The notes under the pieces: generated by a model
The model's database searches: none
What the model was told of the DNA's origin: nothing
What the model saw: only the letters and a program-made list of their open reading frames with translations
Shown here: positions 1 to 9,085 of the stretch, one piece after another
How the letters are laid out: each line of letters opens with the position of its first letter
Position numbering within the stretch: the stretch's first letter is position 1
From: an uncultured Lachnospiraceae bacterium
GTDB taxonomy: Bacteria > Bacillota > Clostridia > Lachnospirales > Lachnospiraceae
DNA: 64,000 nucleotides
Assembly: GCA_934352055.1 (NCBI GenBank)
Contig: CAKRJY010000001.1
Coordinates: forward strand, 372,001 to 436,000
Reading direction: 5' to 3'
Made by a program: the position numbers and the translations under genes

Positions 1-685
1 TATGCTGCACAACATGCGCGATTTAGATGATTCTACTTATGTTCACTGCATTAATGTTGCCGTTATCTCCCGCCTGATTGGCATGTGGTCCGGTATGGAT
101 GATGACAATCTTGATATATTGACCTTATGCGGTTTGCTGCATGATGTGGGAAAGACCCAGATTCCAGAGGAAATCATAGAAAAACCGGATCGACTGACCC
201 GGCAGGAATACGAAATTATGAAAACACATACGGTTCTAGGCTATCGTATGATGGAACAGGAGCACATTGATAAGCGCATCAAAAATGCCGCCCTTATGCA
301 CCATGAACGTTTTGACGGCTCAGGCTATCCTTTTGGCTTAAAAGGGGAACGCATTGACACGTTTGCCTCCATTGTCTCAATTGCTGATGTCTATGATGCA
401 CTGACTTCCGACCGCTGCTATCGTTCCGCTGTCTGTCCTTTTGAAGTCATTGCCATCTTTGAAAGCCATGGTCTGACAGAATACAATCCCAAATTTATCC
501 TTACTTTCCTGGAACACATTGCCCAGACCTATATTGGCAATTCCGTGCGGTTGAGTGACAACCGTTTGGGTAAAATCAGCATGATTGATACAAAAAATCT
601 TCTCCGCCCTCTCATACAATTAGAAAGCGGAGAATTCGTTGACTTGTCCAAACATTTGGATCTCTATGTAGAAGAGATTGTTTAA
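1..685 (+). CDS. HD-GYP domain protein, C-terminal part (probable c-di-GMP phosphodiesterase)
   Basis: The reading frame is open at the left edge, so the N-terminus, probably with a sensor or receiver domain, is likely missing. The visible 227 residues form an HD-GYP domain: HDVGK metal-binding motif near residue 48, then a second histidine pair and the GYP signature (HHERFDGSGYP) near residue 100. HD-GYP enzymes hydrolyse the second messenger cyclic di-GMP, and all signature residues I can see are intact, so it is probably active. The last ~55 residues are a poorly conserved tail. Its stop codon overlaps by four bases the stop of the convergent receiver gene at 682-1455; both sides of the junction concern two-component or c-di-GMP signalling. 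Confidence 0.9.
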   Translation, partial: MLHNMRDLDDSTYVHCINVAVISRLIGMWSGMDDDNLDILTLCGLLHDVGKTQIPEEIIEKPDRLTRQEYEIMKTHTVLGYRMMEQEHIDKRIKNAALMHHERFDGSGYPFGLKGERIDTFASIVSIADVYDALTSDRCYRSAVCPFEVIAIFESHGLTEYNPKFILTFLEHIAQTYIGNSVRLSDNRLGKISMIDTKNLLRPLIQLESGEFVDLSKHLDLYVEEIV

Positions 686-1455
686 TCAAATAATTTTAAT
701 TTTTGTCTTTCAAAAAAGGCATCTACTTCTGCGATAATCTTTGCAGGCTCCATGGTTTTCAAAAGATAGCCTTCCGGCTTTAGTGCCATAACCTGCATCA
801 CACTTTCACGGTCGTCTTTGCTCGTTAAAAAGATGACCGGAACATCAGAAAATTCCGTCTCTGTCCGAATCATTTCGAGTACCTGTCTTCCATCTACAAC
901 CGGCATTTCATAATCCAAAAGCACCAGATCCGGTCGATTGGTCGCAAGATATTTGATTGCCATCGCCCCGGAATTTGCAAGAATCACCTGATAGGTATCT
1001 TCTAACCATCCCTTGACATTGCGAAGCATCGCTCCGGAATCATCTACCACCAGAATCTTCTTTTTGTTCTGTACGCCAAATTTTGTAATGTAGGTATCCA
1101 TGGCTTCCACGAGTTCATTGATGTTCACCGGACGTTCAAAAAACTGACGAACCAGATGTTTTGAAATCACGCGACCAATTGCCTCATTTTCCTCGTGACT
1201 TCCCACGGTAAAAATCGGAATATCACGCTCTGCCGACTGATCTTTTAAATAAATCAACGCCTGCTGCATATCCCCCATTTCATCCGAGCCATAAATCAGA
1301 TATGCTCCAATCCGGTCGCGGACTGCTGAAATCTGCGTCACATCCGGTTCCACTACAGAAACCGCATACCCTGCTTCCTGTATTTTTTCTTTGAGGGACA
1401 TAATCATATACCCCTGCACCTCTGAAATAATCAATATACGATATGTTTCGTTCAT
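682..1455 (-). CDS. Double-receiver response regulator without output domain
   Basis: A 257-residue protein made of two receiver (REC) folds. The first (about residues 5-120) is degenerate: the phosphoacceptor position reads AYLIYGSDE and lacks a clear Asp. The second (about 130-250) is canonical, with the acidic pair in VVDDSG and phospho-Asp in LVLLDYEMPVVDG. There is no DNA-binding or enzymatic output, so it probably works by protein contact, for instance as an intermediate for the hybrid kinase directly upstream. I start it at the ATG at 1455, because GGAG lies 6 bases upstream; a longer frame would need a TTG that sits inside this ribosome-binding site. It begins 13 bases after the kinase stop, so the two are co-transcribed. 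Confidence 0.85.
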   Translation of the reverse strand: MNETYRILIISEVQGYMIMSLKEKIQEAGYAVSVVEPDVTQISAVRDRIGAYLIYGSDEMGDMQQALIYLKDQSAERDIPIFTVGSHEENEAIGRVISKHLVRQFFERPVNINELVEAMDTYITKFGVQNKKKILVVDDSGAMLRNVKGWLEDTYQVILANSGAMAIKYLATNRPDLVLLDYEMPVVDGRQVLEMIRTETEFSDVPVIFLTSKDDRESVMQVMALKPEGYLLKTMEPAKIIAEVDAFFERQKLKLFD

Positions 1456-1467
1456 ATGCTTCTCCAA

Positions 1468-4400
1468 TTATTCTTTTTCGTTCTGCAGCTTATCTGCCAT
1501 CGCATGACTTTTTGCGATCACTTCTTCCATGGCAACGTCTGCAACTGCAGCACGCAAAGCATCCATGTCGTCCGATAACTCCTTTGGCATACGATACTTC
1601 TCTAACTCTGCCATTGCTGCATCCACACCATCCAAATCAAAACCATCCATCGCATCTGCCATTTGTATCAGTAACCGGCACAATTCATCTTTTGATGTCT
1701 CCTGCAGACTTGCTTCATCTACCGTCCCATAAGGCTGTAGGACCGATTTATAACCTGCATATAATTCTAATACTTCCGGCACCTTTTCTTCAAGTGCTTT
1801 TCCATCATTTGCATTCCCCAAAGCCTCCAGTTCTTTGAAACGTTCCGATAGCCCGGTTGCTCCGATCATGCGCGACGTATTTTTCAGCGCATGCACCTCA
1901 ATTGTCAGATCGCGAATCATACCATCTGCAAGGCACTGTCTGATCTTTTTTGTCTTGGTATCAATCAGTTTATAATAATCCCCAAGCAGATTGAAAAACA
2001 ACGCGCGACTGCCGGAATAATGCACACCGGCTTCTACCTCAAGACCTTCTATTTGCGGCAGATCATCTGTCTCTTCTGCAACGAGCAGGCATTCTTCTGT
2101 CTTTACGATCTTATCCTGTGGCAGATATTTTCTTAATTTGCTGCAAATCTCCTTGATCTCAATTGGCTTTGCCACAAAATCATCCATACCTGCAGCCATA
2201 AATTCTTCCTTCGCCCCACTCATCGCATCCGCCGTCAATGCAATGATTGTCAGATGTGCTCCGGCCTCCTCCTCTTTCTCACGAATCCGGCGTGTTGCCT
2301 CAACGCCATCCATGATTGGCATCATGTGATCCATAAAAACAAGGTCGTAGGTGCAAGTCTCTATCTTTTCGATTGCCTGCTTTCCATTTTCCGCTGTATC
2401 GATCTGCATCTGCAAAGGCGCCAGCAGACCAATAGCAACTTTTAAGTTCATCTTATTGTCATCAACCAAAAGAATCTTCGCATCCGGTGACTTGAAGTTT
2501 AACTCATCGGCACTTCCCGCATAAGCCACCTGCTGTTCTCTGCGGATTGCCTGACAGAAATTGAGTGAATACAATGGCTTATTCATCACCATGACTTTTG
2601 CATCCCGCAAGGACTCCTGTACCGGATTCTGCAAAACACAAATCTGCTTATTCTCCAACATAGATGCATGAATCACATCTTTATACTTTTCATAATTTGT
2701 TGTGTCTGTAAAGAAGAAATCTACATGCGGACGCAATTTTTCCATCGTTTCCGGAGCGATTGGTTCGATTCCATAAGCACGCACTAAATGCTCAAAATTC
2801 TCCTGCAAATAAGGATTTGCAAATGCTCCTCCTATCCGCCATTGTGTTTTCTTCTCAGGCAAATATGCTGCCGGAATATCTTCTGCAATCTTCTGACGGA
2901 TGGTAAAGTAGAATTCACTGCCTTCTCCATATGTACTACTAACACCGATTTCGCCGCCCATCATCTCAACCAGCTGGCGGCAGATAGCCAGTCCAAGCCC
3001 CGTCCCCTCTTTGGAATGATTCTTCCTGCTGTCCACCTGTGAAAACGACTGGAACAATTTCTTCTGGTCTTCCCCTCGAATACCGGAGCCGGTGTCCCGG
3101 ATACGTACCGCAAGCAAAAGATCTGCATCTGTTTTTTCTTCAACAGCAATCGACAGCTTCACATAACCGGTTTCAGTAAACTTGACGGCATTGTTTAAAA
3201 TATTAATCATAATCTGACGTACACGCAGTCCATCTCCATGCAATGTTTTTGGCAGAGCAGGATCAATATCATAGAGCAGTTCTATATTTTTTTCACCAAT
3301 TCTCGTCAAAAACATAATACCCAGATCACTGATCATCGACATTGGTGCATAGTCTTCTTCCACAAGTTCCATCTTGCCTGACTCAATCTTGGAGAAATCC
3401 AAAATATCATTGATAATATTTAAAAGAGAATCCCCGGACACTTTGATATTGGACAAATATTCTGCCTGTTCTTCCGTCACCTCTGTACGAAGCATAATCT
3501 CTGTCATACCTACAATTGCGTTCATCGGTGTACGGATTTCATGCGACATATTCGAAAGAAACGCTGACTTTGCCTCGTTGGCTTCTTCCGCCGCCTGCAC
3601 CAATTGCAGCTGCTTTGTGACATCCACTAAAATCAGGCTATAACCAGCCACCTTTGTTTTACGTTTTTCGTTCTGATACAGCGTCGCTACGCGCCTCTCA
3701 TAGAAATGACCATCCAGCTCTACCTCATCCGCATCTGTCTGAAACAGGTGTAACACGTTTTCCGGCAATGCTTCATTTTTATGGTAACGGCGCAGCTCTG
3801 GGAAAAGTGTTTTCGCATAGCGGTTCGCATCTAAATATCCATACGCATCATCTGCAATCAAAAACACATCATTCGTATGTTCAAAGACCCAATTACGCCC
3901 CTGATCTGTCACCGTAAAGAATTCTCCCACCATAACACTCAATGTCATGACACAGATCACTACAGAAGATGCAATTGGAACAATATCAAACGGCACATCT
4001 GAAAACCGGGAAAACAGCCACATAATTTCCAAAAAAGTCTGTGCCGCCATCAAGTGGAACAGATTATGACGTTCTGTCTTATTCGGTGTCTTGACAAATC
4101 GATAGATGGTATAAATCAAGATTAACAGTAGCATGGTCGCAATCAGACCATAGCGGATGTCATACAATAAGCCGCCATCCATATTGACGCGGTACATACC
4201 AATGCGGTCATCCAGAGCAATATGCATATCGCCCATCCATTCTTTGCCCATTTCTCCAATGATATGCTGTCCATTTGCAGCCAGCTCTGCGCCACCATTT
4301 CCTCCCACAGGAACACTCTGCATCAATGCCTCGGATGTGTTTTTTGTCGCATCCACAAATTCCGTTTCTTCATTCGTAAGCGATACATGTGTTGCCGAAC

Positions 4401-4782
4401 GCATCCACATCTGAGGTATCTCAATCAGTTCAAACAGAGGCCATCCAATCGATACCACACGGGAACAGCGCATATGTTGATATTCCATCATAAACAGAAT
4501 AAAGAAGAAAAAGAACAGCGATATGCCCACATATTCCATACGATATGCCGTCGTCAATGCCTCGGCATTATCCATCTCCAAGATCATAAGATACGAGCAG
4601 TTAACAATCGAGCATGCCGCATTTGCCAGCATCAGATAGGTTGCACTTTTGCTCTGTTCTTTTTGTAAAATAACAACAATACTGATGACCGGAATAAAAA
4701 TACCCAGAATCTGGATCATTTTTAGAATCATGGTCAATTGTTCTGTCGTCATTGAAAAACATAAAAATTGGATTGTTTCCAT
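1468..4782 (-). CDS. Membrane hybrid sensor histidine kinase (HisKA-HATPase-REC-HPt)
   Basis: A 1104-residue multidomain kinase. About residues 1-300 form an N-terminal membrane region of roughly seven hydrophobic segments, interrupted by a ~105-residue extracytoplasmic loop. A PAS-like segment follows, then HisKA with the phosphoacceptor His in NMSHEIRTPMNAI (near 420) and HATPase with N, G1 (DTGSGI) and G2 (GTGLGLAI) boxes. A degenerate receiver region precedes a canonical receiver (KILLVDDN; phospho-Asp in FMDHMMPIMDG, near 800-840), and an HPt domain near 940-1010 has its histidine in EVHALKNTS. This is the BarA/ArcB-type phosphorelay layout. The ATG at 4782 has GAGGGA six bases upstream. 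The promoter region of this gene contains the 51/52-bp hairpin array. The ligand cannot be read from sequence. Confidence 0.9.
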   Translation of the reverse strand: METIQFLCFSMTTEQLTMILKMIQILGIFIPVISIVVILQKEQSKSATYLMLANAACSIVNCSYLMILEMDNAEALTTAYRMEYVGISLFFFFFILFMMEYQHMRCSRVVSIGWPLFELIEIPQMWMRSATHVSLTNEETEFVDATKNTSEALMQSVPVGGNGGAELAANGQHIIGEMGKEWMGDMHIALDDRIGMYRVNMDGGLLYDIRYGLIATMLLLILIYTIYRFVKTPNKTERHNLFHLMAAQTFLEIMWLFSRFSDVPFDIVPIASSVVICVMTLSVMVGEFFTVTDQGRNWVFEHTNDVFLIADDAYGYLDANRYAKTLFPELRRYHKNEALPENVLHLFQTDADEVELDGHFYERRVATLYQNEKRKTKVAGYSLILVDVTKQLQLVQAAEEANEAKSAFLSNMSHEIRTPMNAIVGMTEIMLRTEVTEEQAEYLSNIKVSGDSLLNIINDILDFSKIESGKMELVEEDYAPMSMISDLGIMFLTRIGEKNIELLYDIDPALPKTLHGDGLRVRQIMINILNNAVKFTETGYVKLSIAVEEKTDADLLLAVRIRDTGSGIRGEDQKKLFQSFSQVDSRKNHSKEGTGLGLAICRQLVEMMGGEIGVSSTYGEGSEFYFTIRQKIAEDIPAAYLPEKKTQWRIGGAFANPYLQENFEHLVRAYGIEPIAPETMEKLRPHVDFFFTDTTNYEKYKDVIHASMLENKQICVLQNPVQESLRDAKVMVMNKPLYSLNFCQAIRREQQVAYAGSADELNFKSPDAKILLVDDNKMNLKVAIGLLAPLQMQIDTAENGKQAIEKIETCTYDLVFMDHMMPIMDGVEATRRIREKEEEAGAHLTIIALTADAMSGAKEEFMAAGMDDFVAKPIEIKEICSKLRKYLPQDKIVKTEECLLVAEETDDLPQIEGLEVEAGVHYSGSRALFFNLLGDYYKLIDTKTKKIRQCLADGMIRDLTIEVHALKNTSRMIGATGLSERFKELEALGNANDGKALEEKVPEVLELYAGYKSVLQPYGTVDEASLQETSKDELCRLLIQMADAMDGFDLDGVDAAMAELEKYRMPKELSDDMDALRAAVADVAMEEVIAKSHAMADKLQNEKE

Positions 4783-4874
4783 GGTATTCCCTCTTTCGTC
4801 CGCACTTACTTTCTATTTCCAATATACAAATACCCCGCTAGAAAAACAAGGAAATCCATGTTTTTTTCACATTT

Positions 4875-5226
4875 CTGGGTATCACGCCTGCTTTTTCTTC
4901 TTCCATACCCACTATCTCGCTCTTATCTGGGTATCACACCTGTTTTTTCTCTCTCATACCCACTACTTCGCCCTTGTCTGGGTATCACGCCTTCTTTTTC
5001 CTCTTCCATACCCACTATCTCGCCCTTATCTGGGTATCACACCTGTTTTTTCTCTCTCATACCCACTATCTCGCCCTTGTCTGGGTATCACGCCTACTTT
5101 TTCCTCTTCCATACCCACTACTTCGCCCTTGTCTGGGTATCACGCCTGCTTTTTCTTCTTCCATACCCACTACTTCGCCCTTGTCTGGGTATCACACCTA
5201 CTTTTTCCTCTCTCATACCCACTACG
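4875..5226. repeat. Seven-copy tandem array of 51/52-bp hairpin units
   Basis: Units begin at 4875, 4927, 4978, 5030, 5081, 5133 and 5185, the last one partial. Two unit types are mixed. One is 52 bp with TATCACGCC after the start; the other is 51 bp with TATCACACC and a different pyrimidine-rich middle. Every unit carries the inverted repeat TGGGTAT...ATACCCA around a ~22-base loop that is C/T-rich on the plus strand and GGAAGAAG-rich on the minus strand. The array fills the gap between the GPH transporter terminator and the hybrid kinase start. The open frames across it are repeat artefacts. Function unknown; it could be transcribed as part of the kinase leader. I saw no second copy in the window. 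Confidence 0.9.
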
Positions 5227-5261
5227 GTTGTCTTGTTAAAAATTACGCAAGAAACAAAGAG

Positions 5262-5284
5262 AGCCCCAGCAAAAAACTGGGGCT
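5262..5284 (-). terminator. Intrinsic terminator of the GH2/GPH operon
   Basis: A perfect 8-bp stem (AGCCCCAG/CTGGGGCT) with a 7-base loop, followed on the minus strand by CTCTTTGTTTCTTG. It lies 56 bases beyond the transporter stop codon. Confidence 0.8.
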
Positions 5285-5340
5285 AATGTTTCAATTATTT
5301 TAAGACATTTTCAAAAACGCTTGACAAAGAGGCCTTATGT

Positions 5341-6858
5341 TTACTTATACGTTTCCATCGCTTCTTCAAGGCTCATGCCTTCTTCAATCGCTTCACGACG
5401 TTTTGCATTCACTTCCTGGATTTCTTTCATACGTTCTCCTGTCAATGAATATCCCTTCATTGCAATCAGTGTGATTGCCCATGCTGCCATTGGAATCACG
5501 CAGAAAAGTACAATAACAACTGCATTCATGCCAGGTGCATATGGTGTTTCCGCTGTTGGCAGATTAGAAAGCCCAATCACGCCCACGGCAATACCAACGA
5601 CTGTGGCAGCCAAAGATGAAACAAGCTTATCAACCAGTGAGAACAAAGTTCCCATAATACCCGGAATGTATTTTCCGGAACGATAGGTTTCGTAGTCGGA
5701 ACAATCTGCTACCATCGGAATCGGCATATCGGCGGTTGCATAGTAAGCACCATAACCAACACCAAAACAGATAATAAACAGAATCGTATATACGTTGACG
5801 TGTGGGAACACAAGGTTCATGCCATTTGCCGGATTCCACAACAAAAGCAATGCCAACACACCCACATAGCAAATCAGTGCTACCGATACATAACGGACCA
5901 AGGATGCCTTCTGCCCTTTCTTCTGTGATGTACGAACAGTCAACAGGAAGAATGGCACACTGGCTACATAACCTAAGATCATCATCGGCAGATAAAGGCT
6001 ATCATAATTGCCCATCATACAACCATAAAGCATACAAAGAACGGTTGTGTTTGTGGCAATCGAAAGCGCCAGTTTACATCCGGCACCAGCAATCATCAAA
6101 CGCTGCATTGGCTTGTTGTTCTTGATGATCTGAATATATTCGGAAACCTTTACCTTTTCCTGCTTCTGACCACCAACACCGAAATACTTTGGCTGATCCT
6201 TTTCCCAGATACCAATGACAGCAAGGAGTGTCAATACAACAGAGATTGCTACACCAATTGGTGTGAGTACACGGTAAAAGTCTGCACTGGAGTAATCAGC
6301 AACATTCGCACGCAGAATTGGAGCAACGAACTGCATGACACCCATACCAACCAAAGAACCAACGGTGTTAAAGATGGTAAATAGAGGTCTTTGCTTTGGA
6401 TCGTTTGTCAAAACGGTCTGGCCGGATCTTGTACAGGATGTCTGGAACGTATAGCCAATTACCCATACAAAATAAAGAAGCACAAAAACTCCATAACGAA
6501 GTGCCATCATATCCGCCGGAATAAATGGAGTTACCATATAAAGCAAAATAATGCTGACCGCCATAATCAGGTTACCAATCACCATAAACGGACGGAACTT
6601 ACCAAATTTACCATTGGTGCGGTCAATCAAAGCACCGATGATCGGATCCGTAATGGCATCGCAAAGGCGCATAGCTGTTACCATAATGGATGCAAACATC
6701 AGTCCTAATGTCAACACATTCGATCCGAATGTTGCAATGTAAGAAAGCACCAAAACATAATATACATTTGTAGCGCCATTATTCAGAGGAAACAATACCA
6801 ACTGATACGGCTTCGCACGGTTCAGTCCACTTGTTCCCGCTTGTTTGTTTTCACTCAT
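5341..6858 (-). CDS. GPH-family sugar:cation symporter (MelB/UidB-like MFS)
   Basis: A 505-residue polytopic protein with about 12 transmembrane helices, typical of glycoside-pentoside-hexuronide symporters. The family's cation/sugar signature is seen in the first helices as RLCDAITDPIIGALIDRT, with the conserved Asp residues near position 70, followed by the GKFRPF loop. It would import a glycoside with Na+ or H+. The start has a perfect AGGAGGT six bases upstream. It lies 28 bases after the GH2 glycosidase with no terminator between, so import and intracellular hydrolysis are encoded in one operon. The exact sugar is uncertain: galactoside, glucuronide or xyloside are all handled by this family. 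Confidence 0.9.
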   Translation of the reverse strand: MSENKQAGTSGLNRAKPYQLVLFPLNNGATNVYYVLVLSYIATFGSNVLTLGLMFASIMVTAMRLCDAITDPIIGALIDRTNGKFGKFRPFMVIGNLIMAVSIILLYMVTPFIPADMMALRYGVFVLLYFVWVIGYTFQTSCTRSGQTVLTNDPKQRPLFTIFNTVGSLVGMGVMQFVAPILRANVADYSSADFYRVLTPIGVAISVVLTLLAVIGIWEKDQPKYFGVGGQKQEKVKVSEYIQIIKNNKPMQRLMIAGAGCKLALSIATNTTVLCMLYGCMMGNYDSLYLPMMILGYVASVPFFLLTVRTSQKKGQKASLVRYVSVALICYVGVLALLLLWNPANGMNLVFPHVNVYTILFIICFGVGYGAYYATADMPIPMVADCSDYETYRSGKYIPGIMGTLFSLVDKLVSSLAATVVGIAVGVIGLSNLPTAETPYAPGMNAVVIVLFCVIPMAAWAITLIAMKGYSLTGERMKEIQEVNAKRREAIEEGMSLEEAMETYK

Positions 6859-6886
6859 GAAAAAACCTCCTTCAATCTCTTATCTA

Positions 6887-8962
6887 TTATACCCAGTTTG
6901 CACTCTTTGAACGCTTCTTGGAGAGTTTATAATTTGCCGGTGCATCCGTACGAACGAATGTCGCTGTATCTTCGAGATCTCCTGCCACCACGCGAATATG
7001 GTTTTCACCATCTGTAAGTGTGATCTTGCAGTTAAACACGTGATCCGCTTCTTTCGTTGCAATCAATTTGTCATTGCAGTAGAACGATACACTTGGCTGG
7101 TTACTATAAACTTTAACCGTAATTGTCTTCTTTTTGCGCTCCACAAAACGCTTACTGCAGATATGCACCATTGGCTCTGCATTCCAGTAAGACTTGTACA
7201 GATAAAAGCTGTCTTTTTTCGTCTGACGGTCAAATGTCACCAGCCCCTTGTGGTTCATGCCCGGTTCGCCGCCCTGATCTCTGGCATCTGCTGCAAAATC
7301 AAACATATTCCATACATGTGTTGCCCAGATCCATGGGAATCTTGCAAAACAGCGCACCATATATTCATGATATTTTGCCTGATATTCTTCCGTGTGATCT
7401 CCTCTGTGCGGATGCTCACTGTGCAGATTTGGCATACCTTCTGCACCGTACTCGGAATAGCCTAAAGAGCGCTTTGGATAGCGCAGATGGAACAATGCGA
7501 AGAAAATATCATTTAAGAACAATCCCGGCACATACCATCCCAGATACAGGTTATAACTCACAATATCTGAAATATGCACTACTTTTCCAAATGGGTTACA
7601 CATCGCATAGCAGGCAAGCGATGTCACGCGATGGGCATCCATGTTATGGCACAAATCATTTAAGACATGATGGTTATCAAGCATGTCTTTCTTATTGTGT
7701 GTAGAAATCGTAATTTCATTGGAAAGTCCCCATGTCACGATACTTGCATGGTTATAATTTTGCAAAATCAGCTCGCGCATCTGTGTAATGGTGTTTGCAC
7801 GCGCAGATGGGATATGCTCAGAAATATATGGGATTTCAGCCCATACAATCATTCCCTCCTCATCACAGAGATCATAGAAATACTGGTCATGCTGGTAATG
7901 TGCCAGACGAATCGTATTTGCCCCAATCTCCTTGATCAGCTCCATATCCTTTTTATGCTGTTCCTTTGGAATCGCATTACCAATCCCCTTAAAGTCCTGA
8001 TGACGCGATACACCATGCAGTGGGTATGGCTTTCCATTCAGATAAAATCCTTTGTCCGGATATACGGCAAATGAACGCACACCAAAACGTTGTATAATTT
8101 CATCCACAATCGTTCCCTGACACAAAAGTGTCGCCTTTGCGGTATAGAGATAGGGATCACTCACACCATTCCACAAGTGTGGCGCATCCATATGAAAGGT
8201 ATGTGCTGCTGCATGCTTTGCTGTTGGCACAAAATCCGGTGTCACATCTGCCACAAGCGCTGCGTCACGACCTTTTCCCTTCAGGCTGTCCGCACTGGTA
8301 ATCGCACCAAAACGCTCCTGATCAAAGGTAAAATCCGTAAGCGCTGTCGCTTCCTCAAGAATGACATTTCCCAAGGCATCACAGACAGAAAACATAACCG
8401 TATATGCCGCAGCATCCGCTTCGTCATCAAGATAGACATATCCTTCCATCTTAACATCCGCAGCATCCTCTGCTACAGACGGTGTAATCTGCATGCCCGG
8501 CATTCCATAATAATCTAATTCAAAGTGATTTTTTGATACCACAAGCAGATTTACATCACGATAGATTCCGCCATAAAATGTAAAATCTGCTTTTTGTGGA
8601 TAGACTCTTGTATTGACTGTATTGTCCACCGCTACCTGCAGCATATTTTCGTCCTGCAGATATGGTGTAACTTTCACACGAAAAGTAGAATAGCCTCCAT
8701 CGTGATAAGCCACCTGCTGTCCACCCAGAGTCACAGTAGCTGTTGCGTTCACGCCACAAAACTCCAGATATACATCCTGTGTTTTTTCATCAAATGTTGG
8801 CTTTTGAAAGATTTTTTCATAAATACCGACACCACGGTAATAATCATTACCGCCATCCTGTCCGTCAATCGCATTCCAGGTATGTGGAACGTCTACGGTA
8901 ACGGCAGGCTTGTCTTGTATACTAAATTTCCAATTCTGATTCAGAGAAAAAATATTTCTCAT
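6887..8962 (-). CDS. Glycoside hydrolase family 2 (probable beta-galactosidase)
   Basis: A 691-residue cytoplasmic enzyme without signal peptide. An N-terminal sugar-binding jelly roll (about 1-165, VPHTWNAIDGQDGG), an immunoglobulin-like domain (to about 290) and a TIM barrel (to about 590) follow in GH2 order, then a short extra beta domain. The acid/base Glu is in WGLSNEI and the nucleophile Glu in YSEYGAEG. An NHKG segment near 565 fits the NxKG motif of beta-glucuronidases, but similar NDKG segments occur in GH2 beta-galactosidases and the flanking LVTFDRQTKKDSFY looks more galactosidase-like. I therefore leave the substrate open, favouring galactosidase. AGGAGG lies upstream of the ATG. 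The upstream promoter has LytTR-type repeats. Confidence 0.88.
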   Translation of the reverse strand: MRNIFSLNQNWKFSIQDKPAVTVDVPHTWNAIDGQDGGNDYYRGVGIYEKIFQKPTFDEKTQDVYLEFCGVNATATVTLGGQQVAYHDGGYSTFRVKVTPYLQDENMLQVAVDNTVNTRVYPQKADFTFYGGIYRDVNLLVVSKNHFELDYYGMPGMQITPSVAEDAADVKMEGYVYLDDEADAAAYTVMFSVCDALGNVILEEATALTDFTFDQERFGAITSADSLKGKGRDAALVADVTPDFVPTAKHAAAHTFHMDAPHLWNGVSDPYLYTAKATLLCQGTIVDEIIQRFGVRSFAVYPDKGFYLNGKPYPLHGVSRHQDFKGIGNAIPKEQHKKDMELIKEIGANTIRLAHYQHDQYFYDLCDEEGMIVWAEIPYISEHIPSARANTITQMRELILQNYNHASIVTWGLSNEITISTHNKKDMLDNHHVLNDLCHNMDAHRVTSLACYAMCNPFGKVVHISDIVSYNLYLGWYVPGLFLNDIFFALFHLRYPKRSLGYSEYGAEGMPNLHSEHPHRGDHTEEYQAKYHEYMVRCFARFPWIWATHVWNMFDFAADARDQGGEPGMNHKGLVTFDRQTKKDSFYLYKSYWNAEPMVHICSKRFVERKKKTITVKVYSNQPSVSFYCNDKLIATKEADHVFNCKITLTDGENHIRVVAGDLEDTATFVRTDAPANYKLSKKRSKSANWV

Positions 8963-9004
8963 AGATCCTCCTTACATAACACACTACGCTAATTTTATAT
9001 TGTC

Positions 9005-9074
9005 ATTCTATATGGTCGCACGCCGAATAACAACCGAGTTATCGTAAGTGGTTACGAAATTACCCTAAGTGGTT
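9005..9074 (-). promoter_or_regulatory. GH2 operon promoter with LytTR-type direct repeats
   Basis: On the minus strand, two identical 9-mers AACCACTTA (plus-strand positions 9066-9074 and 9045-9053) are spaced 21 bp start to start. Then come 11 bp, a -35 box TTGTTA (9028-9033), 17 bp and a -10 box TAGAAT (9005-9010). LytTR response regulators are known to bind 9-bp direct repeats with a 21-22 bp period just upstream of -35. The same arrangement with the same 11-bp and 17-bp gaps precedes the GH3 gene. The LytTR regulator at 10377-11087 is the likely activator. Confidence 0.75.
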
Positions 9075-9085
9075 CTTATATATCC

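Noticed and set aside
4875..5226. CRISPR-like appearance of the 51/52-bp array
   Set aside because: The whole unit repeats, with no unique spacers, and no cas genes are near.
4649..5303. Long plus-strand open frames across the repeat array (196, 172 and 109 codons)
   Set aside because: They arise because the same repeat is open in several frames; no ribosome-binding sites, and 51/52-bp alternation breaks any one frame.
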